DNA of 64,000 nt from positions 62,001 through 126,000 of the forward strand of contig MVZN01000002.1 of NCBI GenBank assembly GCA_002069125.1. Reading direction: 5' to 3'. Positions 34,318 through 42,943 of this stretch are shown piece by piece. Each line of letters opens with the position of its first letter. Position 1 is the stretch's first letter. Source of the DNA: Spirochaetes bacterium ADurb.BinA120 (GTDB lineage Bacteria; Spirochaetota; UBA4802; UBA5368). Under the pieces are notes generated by a model, which worked only from the letters and a program-made list of their open reading frames with translations, was not told where the DNA came from and searched no databases. The position numbers and the translations under genes were made by a program.

Positions 34318-35938
34318 TACAGATCATCGTAATATCGTCCTCCTGGACGGCATAGCCGCTGAACTCGTTCACCGAGTTTACTATGGCGCGCGTGATCTCC
34401 TGGGAGGAAACCGCAACATTCTCCAGGAAGACCCCGACCAGCCTTTCCTCACCGAAGAGTTCCCTGCCGTCGGACGAAAACGTCTCCGGAATGCCGTCGG
34501 TATAGAGCAAAAGGGCGTCCCCGCTCTTCATGACAAATTCCGTGTCGCTAAAATCGCCCTTTTCGAAAAAGCCCACAAGCGGGCCCGTCTTGTTTAGCAG
34601 AGCGCACGATGACTCCCCGCAGCGGCAAAAAATTGCCGGCGGATGCCCCCCGGACGAGAAAAGCACCTCCCCGGTCTTTATATTGAGCTGACAGACAATG
34701 ACCGTGCCGAAATAGTACAGGTCCGAGATGTCGCGCGACAGGATGCCGTTCACCGCTCCGATTATGAAAGAGGGCGAAAACCTCCGAAGGGAAAATGTCC
34801 GGAAAAGCGAGCGAATCTCGTTTCCGATGTACGACGACGCCACCCCATGGCCGGATACGTCGCAGAGCACGAACTGGTAGACATCGTCGTCGAGGAAGAA
34901 GCCGTCGAAAAAATCCCCCGATATATCCACGGCGGGAAGAAAGATGGAGGAGATATCGAAACCCTCGATAGCGCTGAAGTCCGGGAGAAACGAGACCTGT
35001 ATGGCCCGCACCTTTGCGATCTCGGAACGGTAGATCTCGTACTGCCGGCCAAGCTCTTTCTGCGCCATTAGACGTTCGATCATTATGTCCATAAAATCGG
35101 TGCACAGGGCGATCATGTTGCGCTCTTCCTGGTCGAACGGCGTATCCCTCTGTAGAACGAGGTAGCCCGAAACGGCCCGATTGGATGTGATCGGCGCAAT
35201 ACAGCAGTAAAGATCCTTCCCGCCGGAGCGTATCTTAATTGATGTGATCGAGGTGTTTTTCTCGTCGAAGAGCTTGATTCCGCTGCGTATCCGTGCGTAG
35301 CTTAAAAAGCCCCGGTCCCTGTCGAAAGATTTTTCAATCAGCGTTACCGGCTCTCCTTCCCGTAAAAGCACCATCTCGATCGAAGCGACGTCCACGATCT
35401 CGTTGAAGGAATCGAACTCAAGCGCGAGCTCGCCTATGTCCGATACGTTTACATTAGCCTGGATCAGCCTGTTCAGGCGGTAAAGGCGCTTCGAAAATTC
35501 GAGCTGGTAGTTAAAGGCGGAATATAGTTTGTTCTGGTATGCGATTATTTTTTTGCAGTTGAGAATCTTCGACTTCACCTCAAATGGGACAAAGGGCTTT
35601 CGTATGTAGTCGTTCGCGCCCGCCGCGTATCCCTGTTCTATGTGCTCTTTTCGGTCGGACGCCGTAAGCATGAGGATGAAGAGTTTTTCGAACTGGCTGT
35701 TCCTTCGAAGCTCCCTGCATATTTCCATACCGTCGCCGTCTGGAAGGACCAAATCGAGGAGCAGTACATCCGGGTTAAAACCCACCACCACCGTGTTGAA
35801 TTCGGCCAGACTTCCAACCGCGCGAAACTCGTGCTCGGCGGAGAGCAGGTCCTCCAGCACGCGGCGCACCAGCCCGTCATCGTCGAGCACGAGAACCTTC
35901 AGCCGTCCGGCCGAGGATGCCGGATCAATGAACGCCAT
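34304..35938 (-). CDS. Response regulator with SpoIIE/RsbU-type PP2C phosphatase domain
   Basis: 544 residues. Residues 13-125 form a receiver: Asp20/Asp21, phosphoacceptor Asp62 (LLLDLVLPDG), Thr92, Lys114. A middle region (about 150-295) resembles GAF. About 305-544 is a PP2C-type SpoIIE domain with VDISGDFFDGF, CDVSGHGVASS and LLYTDGIPE. It should dephosphorylate a STAS anti-anti-sigma protein under two-component control; the STAS protein at 1705 is the only such candidate seen. Both domains retain their key acidic residues. Confidence 0.9.
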   Translation of the reverse strand: MAFIDPASSAGRLKVLVLDDDGLVRRVLEDLLSAEHEFRAVGSLAEFNTVVVGFNPDVLLLDLVLPDGDGMEICRELRRNSQFEKLFILMLTASDRKEHIEQGYAAGANDYIRKPFVPFEVKSKILNCKKIIAYQNKLYSAFNYQLEFSKRLYRLNRLIQANVNVSDIGELALEFDSFNEIVDVASIEMVLLREGEPVTLIEKSFDRDRGFLSYARIRSGIKLFDEKNTSITSIKIRSGGKDLYCCIAPITSNRAVSGYLVLQRDTPFDQEERNMIALCTDFMDIMIERLMAQKELGRQYEIYRSEIAKVRAIQVSFLPDFSAIEGFDISSIFLPAVDISGDFFDGFFLDDDVYQFVLCDVSGHGVASSYIGNEIRSLFRTFSLRRFSPSFIIGAVNGILSRDISDLYYFGTVIVCQLNIKTGEVLFSSGGHPPAIFCRCGESSCALLNKTGPLVGFFEKGDFSDTEFVMKSGDALLLYTDGIPETFSSDGRELFGEERLVGVFLENVAVSSQEITRAIVNSVNEFSGYAVQEDDITMICIKRL

Positions 35939-36106
35939 CTGTCATTACCGCCGCAAATACCATTATATACCCACCGCCGTCCCGGCCCCCAGGGGGACGA
36001 TTTGACACCGCTACTTCCCCAAAAAAAGCCTGGACCGGAGCGTCATTTTTTTCAATCAGTATTTTTCCCCGGCGACACAGCACAAAGGCAAGGCGATCAT
36101 TTAGAT

Positions 36107-36135
36107 TTGACAAGAATTCATCGAGGCCATATCTT
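36107..36135 (+). promoter_or_regulatory. Sigma70-type promoter for the TPR/LolB-like operon
   Basis: TTGACA (36107-36112) and TATCTT (36130-36135) are exactly 17 bases apart. The transcript should start near 36142, so the true start codon of the next gene is the ATG at 36168, not the upstream TTG at 36135. Confidence 0.75.
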
Positions 36136-36167
36136 TGATTAAAACCGATCGCAAGGATCTCCCGGCA

Positions 36168-38036
36168 ATGAAAAGACTCTCCCTGGCGCCGCTGGCGGCC
36201 CTCATCCTTTTGAATTGCGCCAGCCTTCAAAGCACTTCCCCTGGCGACAGCAAACCCGCCGCGCCGCATGAGGACTGGGCGTATTTCAGCAGGGGACTTT
36301 ACTTCAAGTCCGAAGGCGATTACACGCGGGCAATCGAGAATTTCATGGACGCCGCGACCTTCGGCACCGAACTCGACCGGGTTTATTACCAGCTCGCCGA
36401 ATGCTATTATCGTATTCACGACTACGAGAGGGCGGTAAACTACGCCGACCGTTCCATCGAAAAAAATCCAAAATTAGCGCGTCCTTACGAGCTGAAATTC
36501 AACCTTTACGCTAACCTTCGCAATTACCAAAAAGCGGCCGAATCCCTCGAGGCTCTCGTAGAGGAACGCCCGGAACTCGTCCAGATACATTACACTCTGG
36601 GCAACCTTTACTATACGCAGCTTAAGGACTGGGACAGGGCCTCGGTATACATGCGAAACATCATCGAGCTCGCCGCCAGTGAGCCGGTTGAGGACTATTA
36701 CCAGGAATACGCCCATTACTACCTCGGGCACATCTACTACTCCAAAAATCAGACTGACCGCGCCATCCAGAGCTTCGAGCGCTGCCTGGAGATCAACCCC
36801 GACAACTATTCGGCCGTCTACGTTCTCGCGCTCATCCACATGGACCGCTACGCCCTCGATGAGGCCGCCAGGTATTCCATGCTCTATCTGGATAAGTTTT
36901 CCGACAACGCGAAGATCAACGCGGTCATGGGGCGCATTCTTTATCTCAGGGGGGACCTTCGCGCGATCTCTTATCTCAACCGGGTAAAGAACAACAGGAT
37001 GATCGACGGCGCCCTGGCCATGGCTCTCTACGATGAGCTGATGAAAAACGACACGCCTGCGGAAAAGGCCCTCAGGGAAATCCTCAAGAAAAACCCGGGA
37101 TACATATCCCCGCACATCGCCCTGGCCCGCATTGCGCTTCGGCTCGGCGACAAGGCGTCGGCGCTCAGTGAGAATTTCACCGCCGGGGTGCTTCTTTTCC
37201 AATCCAGGCTGTACGATCTGGCCAAGGACAGCTTCTTCCGCGCGCTTTCCATAAAAGACGACATCCCGGAGATTTATTTCTATCTTGCCCGGGCCTGCGA
37301 GGAAAGCGGCGACCTCTCCCTCGCCCTGGTCTATTACCGCAAATGCCACGATCTTAAGCCCTCGTCGGATATACTCATCCACATGGGATACCTGTACAGC
37401 CTTAAAAACGATTTCACGCGCTCGGCCGAATACCTTGACCGGGCCATCGGGCTCGAGCCGACTAACTCCAAGCCTCATTTTTTCAAAGGGCTTATAGATT
37501 CCCAGCGCGACAAATTCGCCTCGGCCGAAACGCATTTCAGGAGGGCCATAGAGCTACAGGAGGAAAACGATACCTATTATTTCTATCTCGCCACGGTCCT
37601 CGAAAAACAGAGCAGGCTGGAGGACACCATAGAGGCTTTGAAGAAATCCATAAAATACAATCCAAGAAGCGCCAGGGCCTACAACTTCCTGGGCTACCTC
37701 TACGCCGACAACAATATTAATCTGGACGAATCCGTCGAGCTCATCAAAAAGGCGCTTGAGTACGAGCCGACAAACGGAGCCTACCTCGATTCGCTGGGCT
37801 GGGCCTATTATCGCAAAAAGCGGTTCGACCTGGCCCTTAAAAAACTTCTCGAAGCCGAAAGGGAACTCGCCAGGGAAAACAGCCCGGACCCGGTCGTATA
37901 CGATCATATTGGCGACACCTACAAGGGCGAGGGGAAGATAGACAAGGCGATCGAGTACTGGGACAAGTCGCTTAAAATGAAAAGGGATCCCGCGGTCGAA
38001 AAGAAACTCAACGAAGCGAAATCCGGACATCGATAA
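36168..38036 (+). CDS. TPR-repeat lipoprotein
   Basis: 622 residues from the ATG at 36168 (AAGGAT upstream). The signal peptide ends in LILLNC (Cys17), so it is a lipoprotein. At least eleven tetratricopeptide repeats run from about 40 to 600 (WAYFSRGLYFKSEGDYTRAI, VYYQLAECYYRIHDYERAV, AHYYLGHIYYSKNQTDRAI and so on), giving a superhelical scaffold for protein contacts. It stands six bases before the LolB-like gene, an arrangement also known from other diderm bacteria, which suggests joint work on envelope or lipoprotein assembly. Confidence 0.85.
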   Translation: MKRLSLAPLAALILLNCASLQSTSPGDSKPAAPHEDWAYFSRGLYFKSEGDYTRAIENFMDAATFGTELDRVYYQLAECYYRIHDYERAVNYADRSIEKNPKLARPYELKFNLYANLRNYQKAAESLEALVEERPELVQIHYTLGNLYYTQLKDWDRASVYMRNIIELAASEPVEDYYQEYAHYYLGHIYYSKNQTDRAIQSFERCLEINPDNYSAVYVLALIHMDRYALDEAARYSMLYLDKFSDNAKINAVMGRILYLRGDLRAISYLNRVKNNRMIDGALAMALYDELMKNDTPAEKALREILKKNPGYISPHIALARIALRLGDKASALSENFTAGVLLFQSRLYDLAKDSFFRALSIKDDIPEIYFYLARACEESGDLSLALVYYRKCHDLKPSSDILIHMGYLYSLKNDFTRSAEYLDRAIGLEPTNSKPHFFKGLIDSQRDKFASAETHFRRAIELQEENDTYYFYLATVLEKQSRLEDTIEALKKSIKYNPRSARAYNFLGYLYADNNINLDESVELIKKALEYEPTNGAYLDSLGWAYYRKKRFDLALKKLLEAERELARENSPDPVVYDHIGDTYKGEGKIDKAIEYWDKSLKMKRDPAVEKKLNEAKSGHR

Positions 38037-38041
38037 GAGCG

Positions 38042-38872
38042 ATGAACACAAATATTTTTAAACCAGTATCGCTTTTCTCCCTCCTGCTCGCCACAGTGGT
38101 CTTGTCGGCATGCTCAAGCGGCGCCGGCCGGCTCGAAAAACATGTGATCGCGTCTGACGCGGAACGCTCCCGCCTTCTCCTTGCCCGCATTCAGGAGATA
38201 AACGGCCGGGCTGTAGATTCATACTCCGCGAGATTTACCGTTGAGGGCGCGTTCGGAAAGAACAAGTTCAACTCCGTCGGCGAGGCCCGGTTCAACAGAA
38301 ACCCGAGGATGGCTCGCTTCTCCTTTTTCGATATAATCTTTAAAAGTCCCCTGACAGTCATGGTTCAGGACGGGGCCGCGTTAAAGCTCTATTTTCCGGC
38401 GGAGAAGACCCTTTACGTGGACAATGCCGACAGCATGAAACTGCGCAATTACGCCGCCATCGATATCGACTTCGCGCTGGTCCACCCTTTAACCGCCGGA
38501 CAGATACCACTTCTCGATGGTTTTTCAATCAAGCACGCTCTAGTCGATGAAAGCGACCCGAACAGGTGCTATCTGGTCCTGGAAAACGGAGATTACTTTC
38601 AAACGATAGGCTTCAATAGGGATGTCCCCGACAGGATCCTCTTTATCTCCAAGTCGAGCGGGAAGAAGACCGAATTCTACCTCGAAAAACCTCTCGTTCA
38701 GGGAGGTGGGCTTTTCTATCGGACGGTACGGATGTTCGCCCCGGAAAACGGCGGCAGACTCACCGTGAGCTTTTCGGAGGTACAGTACGGCATCACCATG
38801 GATGCCGCAACTGTTCTTAAGATCAAGCTGGACAGGGGAGCGAAAATCATCGACATGACCCGGACCGATTAG
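38042..38872 (+). CDS. LolB-like outer-membrane lipoprotein
   Basis: 276 residues. Lipobox VVLSAC (Cys24). The mature chain has the LolA/LolB/LppX pattern: LLARIQEINGRAVDSYSARFTVEG, GEARFNRNPRMARFSFFD, then LTVMVQDGAALKLYFP. In LolB-like proteins this fold binds lipid-anchored proteins and inserts them into the outer membrane. It follows the TPR lipoprotein by five bases. Its end overlaps the convergent glycosyltransferase gene by four bases. LolB assignment is by pattern only, since sequence conservation is low. Confidence 0.65.
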   Translation: MNTNIFKPVSLFSLLLATVVLSACSSGAGRLEKHVIASDAERSRLLLARIQEINGRAVDSYSARFTVEGAFGKNKFNSVGEARFNRNPRMARFSFFDIIFKSPLTVMVQDGAALKLYFPAEKTLYVDNADSMKLRNYAAIDIDFALVHPLTAGQIPLLDGFSIKHALVDESDPNRCYLVLENGDYFQTIGFNRDVPDRILFISKSSGKKTEFYLEKPLVQGGGLFYRTVRMFAPENGGRLTVSFSEVQYGITMDAATVLKIKLDRGAKIIDMTRTD

Positions 38873-40089
38873 GCGAGCGACCGAAAGACGGAAACCATCC
38901 TCTCCACCGCCCTGGTCCAGTTGAACTCTTTCAGTACTCTTGCATTTCCCTCGGACCCCAGGCGTCTCATCAGTTTCCTGTCCGAGTAGAGCCCGTCTAT
39001 CGCGCATGCCAGGGCGCGCTCGTCCCGGGCGGGAACGATAACCCCCGCTTCCCCCACCACTTCCGGAAGGGCGCCGCCGTCGCTCGCAATTACCGGAACC
39101 CCGCATGCCATCGCCTCCGCGGCGGGGAAGCCGAAGCCTTCGTACACCGAGGGTACCACCACCATCTCCGACTCGCAGTAATGCCGCACAAGGGAGGAGG
39201 TGTCGGTCTTTCCGGTAAACTCTATTCGGCCGCCGAGCCCGAGGCGCTCAATGAGGGCTCCGGCCAGCCTTCGGTGCGGCGAGCCGCCGTCCACCACAGT
39301 TAGCCTGAGGTCGCTTTTCACCATCGTGAGGGCCTTGAGAAGGTAGACAAAGCCCTTCTTCCCGTCCTCCACATTGCCGACAAACAGCATTTTCCCCTTC
39401 TTCTTCCCTACCCCCGGAATCGGCCTGAAAATGGACTCGTCCAGGCCGTTATACACCACCGTCTGTTTTTCCATCGGAACGCCGAAATCCGAATTGATGC
39501 GGCGCTTGGAATCCTCGGATACGGTGATGACATGGTCCAGGCGCTTCGATACCAGCCGCTGCATGAGGATGGGGTAGAACATCACCCCCTTCATCCTGTT
39601 CGCAAACGAAGAGGCCCGTTCCAGAGCGTTCTCCAGGTCCACGGACAGCGGATGGTGGATGGTCGCTACTACCGGTATGCCGAAACTGCGCATAAGCAGA
39701 AGGCCGTAGCCAATGCACTGATTGTCATGGATTACGTCGAAGCTAATATGCCTTAAAAGCTCCCGTATCTTCAGGAAGGCCCGAAAGCTGAAAGCGCTGA
39801 TCTCCGAAAAGGCGCCGAGCCTGGTGCTGAGGTATTCGTATGCATTGAGCGGTCGGAGAATATCGAACGGCGAGTCCGAATTTATTATTTTAAGCCCCTT
39901 GCGGACATAGTACTCGTTGTTGTGGATGTGGTGAACCTTCACGCCATCCATCTTCGACGGATAAGGGGGGCCCACGATGGCATGCACCTCGTGCCCCTGC
40001 CTCGCAAGCTCCTCGGCCACGTATTTCAGATAGATACCCTGCCCACCGCTGTAGGGGTTCCCCCGGTAGCACAGCATGCATATCTTCAA
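38869..40089 (-). CDS. GT4-family glycosyltransferase
   Basis: 406 residues, GT-B fold. N-terminal GNPYSGGQGIYLKYVAEELA, central VVYNGLDESIF, LFVGNVEDGKKG, and the C-terminal nucleotide-sugar motif PSVYEGFGFPAAEAMACG with the retaining-enzyme Glu pair. It should transfer a sugar from a nucleotide donor to a surface glycan or lipid. Its start overlaps the acetyltransferase stop by four bases (40086-40089), so the two form a small operon of envelope polysaccharide genes. Donor and acceptor unknown. Confidence 0.88.
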   Translation of the reverse strand: MKICMLCYRGNPYSGGQGIYLKYVAEELARQGHEVHAIVGPPYPSKMDGVKVHHIHNNEYYVRKGLKIINSDSPFDILRPLNAYEYLSTRLGAFSEISAFSFRAFLKIRELLRHISFDVIHDNQCIGYGLLLMRSFGIPVVATIHHPLSVDLENALERASSFANRMKGVMFYPILMQRLVSKRLDHVITVSEDSKRRINSDFGVPMEKQTVVYNGLDESIFRPIPGVGKKKGKMLFVGNVEDGKKGFVYLLKALTMVKSDLRLTVVDGGSPHRRLAGALIERLGLGGRIEFTGKTDTSSLVRHYCESEMVVVPSVYEGFGFPAAEAMACGVPVIASDGGALPEVVGEAGVIVPARDERALACAIDGLYSDRKLMRRLGSEGNARVLKEFNWTRAVERMVSVFRSLA

Positions 40090-40721
40090 ATCGGAGGCCC
40101 TCCCAGCTTTTCATAAAGCGCACCCATGGTGACCACCCTTTTGGGGTCGAGCCGTCGGACAATTCTCGCGGGATTGCCGGCAACCACCACGTTCGCCGGA
40201 ACGTTCTTCCGCACGACCGAGCCTGCCCCCACGATGGAGTTTTGGCCGATGCGCACCCCCTTGCACACTATCGCCGAATCCCCTATCCAGACGCCCTTTT
40301 CCAAAACGATCGGCGCAGTCTTTCCGACGATCTGCGTGCGATCATGAATTCCGTGCCAGTCCGCGTCGGTCAGATAGCTGTAATTGGCGAGCATGCAATC
40401 GTCGCCGATCTCTATTCGTGAGGCGCTGGACACCCGCACCCCGGCCATTACGAGCACGTTGTCTCCGATCTCTATAGCCCCCTCGTGTCCGCCCAGCTTG
40501 ATCGTGGTGAGCCTGGTGCGCGCCGATTCCGCCCCTATCATCACCACGTTTTTTCCAATGCTGATGTTGGGACCGAAAACCTCGACATTCCATATCCCCC
40601 ATACATAGGGACTGGTCCCCATTCGGGCGAACCTCTTCTTGAAAGAGAGGTGAAAGCGCACAAAAGTCCGGATCCTGAAAACGATCCGTACAAGCCATGA
40701 TGATTTTAGATAATCGTCCAT
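40086..40721 (-). CDS. Left-handed-beta-helix acyltransferase (hexapeptide repeat)
   Basis: 211 residues. Repeated hexapeptides [LIV]-G-x-x-x-x from about 55 to 190 (ISIGKNVVMIGA, IEIGDNVLVMAGVRVSSASRIEIGDDCML, GVWIGDSAIVCKGVRIGQNSIVGAGSVV) form a left-handed beta helix, with His in DWHGIHDRTQIV as a candidate catalytic residue. Similar to serine/sugar O-acetyltransferases that decorate capsules or O-antigens. Coupled to the downstream GT4 gene. Confidence 0.85.
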   Translation of the reverse strand: MDDYLKSSWLVRIVFRIRTFVRFHLSFKKRFARMGTSPYVWGIWNVEVFGPNISIGKNVVMIGAESARTRLTTIKLGGHEGAIEIGDNVLVMAGVRVSSASRIEIGDDCMLANYSYLTDADWHGIHDRTQIVGKTAPIVLEKGVWIGDSAIVCKGVRIGQNSIVGAGSVVRKNVPANVVVAGNPARIVRRLDPKRVVTMGALYEKLGGPPI

Positions 40722-40845
40722 TTTCCGGTGATGCCGTTCCTATAAATACCGAGATGGGAATTCGCCCCGACATAGGCGTCAACCCTAATTTGGCCGCCTG
40801 GAGGCATGCAAGTCTGGAATATTTTCGGTTCCGCGCCAAATTTGG

Positions 40846-40874
40846 TTGAAAAGTCAGCGCCTGTCCACTAACAT
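40846..40874 (+). promoter_or_regulatory. Sigma70-type promoter for the secernin gene
   Basis: TTGAAA (40846-40851) and TAACAT (40869-40874) are 17 bases apart; the transcript would start near 40881, thirty bases ahead of the ATG at 40911, whose ribosome site is GGAGG. Confidence 0.6.
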
Positions 40875-40910
40875 TCGAAGAGAGGGAGATCGCTCTATAG
40901 GAGGACCGCC

Positions 40911-42254
40911 ATGTGTGATACAGTAGTCGCCACAGGAGAAGCAACGCTCGACGGGAGCGTCATATTAGCCAAGAACAGCGACCGCGAGCCCGGAGAGGCC
41001 CAACTGCTGCAGCACATTCCCCCCGGGTCTTACCCCGGACACCGGGAATTGCAGTGCACATATCTAAAGATCCCTCAAGCCTCCCGCACGGCCGAGACCC
41101 TCATTTCCCGACCCGCCTGGATGTGGGGCTGCGAGATGGGCGCGAACGCCTCGGGCCTGTGCATAGGAAACGAGGCCGTCTTTACGCGCGAGCCATACGC
41201 CAGGACCGGGCTTACCGGCATGGACCTTTTACGCCTGGCCCTCGAGCGCACGGCCAAGGCCCCCGACGCCCTCGCTCTCATTACCGAACTTTTGGGCCGC
41301 TACGGACAGGGCGGGAATTGCGGATATAAAAGCAGGCTCTTTTACCATAACTCCTTCATCATCGCCGATAAAAAAGAGGCCTGGGTCCTCGAGACCGCCG
41401 GCAGCTACTGGGCCGCTCAGCGTGTCCGGGGGGTAAGGAGCATCTCCAACGGCCTGACCATCGACGAGGAATACGACATGCTTTCGCCCGGCGCCGAGGA
41501 CTATGCCCTGAAAAAGGGATACATTAAAAAAGGCGCCGCCTTCGGATTCCGGCGCGCCTTCTCGGACACCCTCATAACCCATTTCAGCAAATGCCGCGTC
41601 CGGCAATCGCGCACGATGGAGCTTCTGGGGAGGCACAGGGGCGCCATAACGCCCGCAAGCATGATGGCGCTGCTCCGCGACCACGGCGGCGATTCGGGGG
41701 TCATCCCGCCTCACGCCACCGACATGGGAAGCGTCTGCATGCACGCGTCCCTGGGGCCGCTACGCCCCAGCCAGTCCACCTCCGCGCTGGTGGCGCACCT
41801 GCGAAGCGACCTGCCGGTCTACTGGGCCACTGCCTCGTCCGGAACCTGCACCGGCATATTCAAGCCTTTCTATCTGGGCGCGGGCTCCATGGATTTTCTG
41901 GACCGGGAGGCCAATGGACATTTTTCCAAGGACGTCTTCTGGTGGCGCCATGAAATGCTGCACCGGAGGGCCCTCATGCGCTATCCGTTCTGGAGCGCGC
42001 ATCTGGCCCCAAAAAGGGACGAGATCGAACGCGACTTTATGGAAAGCGAGGAAAAGCTGTATCGCTCCTATAAAAAAAACCCGGGGCCCGCAAAGGGAAA
42101 ACTCGCGGCATTCTCCAGGGACTGCTTCGATCGGGGGATGAAAAGCGAAGCGGAGTGGCTGCCGGCGCTCGACGCGGTGCGAAAATCCTCCGGTATCCCG
42201 CTGCGCTTCCGCTTCTTCTGGAGCCGTCAGAACAGCCAGGCCCGACTCCCATAG
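40911..42254 (+). CDS. Secernin-like C69-family peptidase
   Basis: 447 residues. The N-terminus MCDTVVATGEATLDGSVI with ILAKNSDREPGEAQ is the secernin/C69 hallmark: Cys2 becomes the N-terminal nucleophile after Met removal, as in Ntn hydrolases. GCEMGANASGLCIGNEAV and GGNCGYKSRLF follow. Members cleave dipeptides or amide bonds; the substrate here is unknown. The strong GGAGG sets the ATG at 40911. No signal peptide, so cytoplasmic. Confidence 0.85.
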   Translation: MCDTVVATGEATLDGSVILAKNSDREPGEAQLLQHIPPGSYPGHRELQCTYLKIPQASRTAETLISRPAWMWGCEMGANASGLCIGNEAVFTREPYARTGLTGMDLLRLALERTAKAPDALALITELLGRYGQGGNCGYKSRLFYHNSFIIADKKEAWVLETAGSYWAAQRVRGVRSISNGLTIDEEYDMLSPGAEDYALKKGYIKKGAAFGFRRAFSDTLITHFSKCRVRQSRTMELLGRHRGAITPASMMALLRDHGGDSGVIPPHATDMGSVCMHASLGPLRPSQSTSALVAHLRSDLPVYWATASSGTCTGIFKPFYLGAGSMDFLDREANGHFSKDVFWWRHEMLHRRALMRYPFWSAHLAPKRDEIERDFMESEEKLYRSYKKNPGPAKGKLAAFSRDCFDRGMKSEAEWLPALDAVRKSSGIPLRFRFFWSRQNSQARLP

Positions 42255-42269
42255 AGGCGGTGTCGATCC

Positions 42270-42935
42270 TCACAGCATGGGGAAGATATAGCGGCGTATG
42301 ACATCGAAGTTCTTCTTGACCTGAACCGCGCCGCTTACATAATCCATGTGCCCGGGGAGCAGGTATTCGATATCGAGCTCGGCCATGCGTTCTATACTGG
42401 CCTTCAGCTTCGCCGAATCCCCGCCGGGGAAATCGGTCCGTCCGACACTCTCCCTGAAGATCAGGTCACCGCAAACGAGGACTTTCTTTTCCTTCCAGTA
42501 AACGCAGACCGAACCGGGGGAGTGCCCCGGCGTAAGGAAAACCTCCAGTTCCACGCCATTGAGCGAGAGGGGCCCCTCCTCGAGCTCCATGTCGAACGAG
42601 AAGGACGGAAACTCCATCCCCATCATCCGGAAAAAGCCAGGCCCCACCTCCTTTAGGAAAGCGATCTCGTCCCTGTGCATTCCGACCCTGGCGCGGCCGC
42701 CCATAAAATGCGCGCACCCCTCGAAGTGATCGGGATGTGAATGCGTCGAGATTACGCTTGTAATATCATCGGGATTCAGGCCGTCCGAACGCATGTCGTT
42801 GAACCTGAGGTCGAGGTGGCGGGCAAGCCCCGGATCGAACAGCAGATTGAGCGGCTCCCCGAAATAGTACATATTGCAGTTGTTCTCGAATACGCCGCGC
42901 CAAATATAGGCGTACACGCCATCGCAGAGTTTCAT
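42270..42935 (-). CDS. MBL-fold metallo-hydrolase
   Basis: 221 residues. Metallo-beta-lactamase fold with THSHPDHFEG (the HxHxDH metal site), LTPGHSPGSVCVYW, CGDLIF and PGHMDY. It resembles glyoxalase II or ribonuclease-type hydrolases but has no domain that tells the substrate. It sits eight bases after the glyS stop on the same strand. Confidence 0.85.
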   Translation of the reverse strand: MKLCDGVYAYIWRGVFENNCNMYYFGEPLNLLFDPGLARHLDLRFNDMRSDGLNPDDITSVISTHSHPDHFEGCAHFMGGRARVGMHRDEIAFLKEVGPGFFRMMGMEFPSFSFDMELEEGPLSLNGVELEVFLTPGHSPGSVCVYWKEKKVLVCGDLIFRESVGRTDFPGGDSAKLKASIERMAELDIEYLLPGHMDYVSGAVQVKKNFDVIRRYIFPML

Positions 42936-42943
42936 TCGCCCTC

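Noticed and set aside
36135-36167. TTG start for the TPR lipoprotein
   Set aside because: The codon overlaps the -10 box; the ATG at 36168 has a ribosome site and gives a normal lipoprotein signal peptide.
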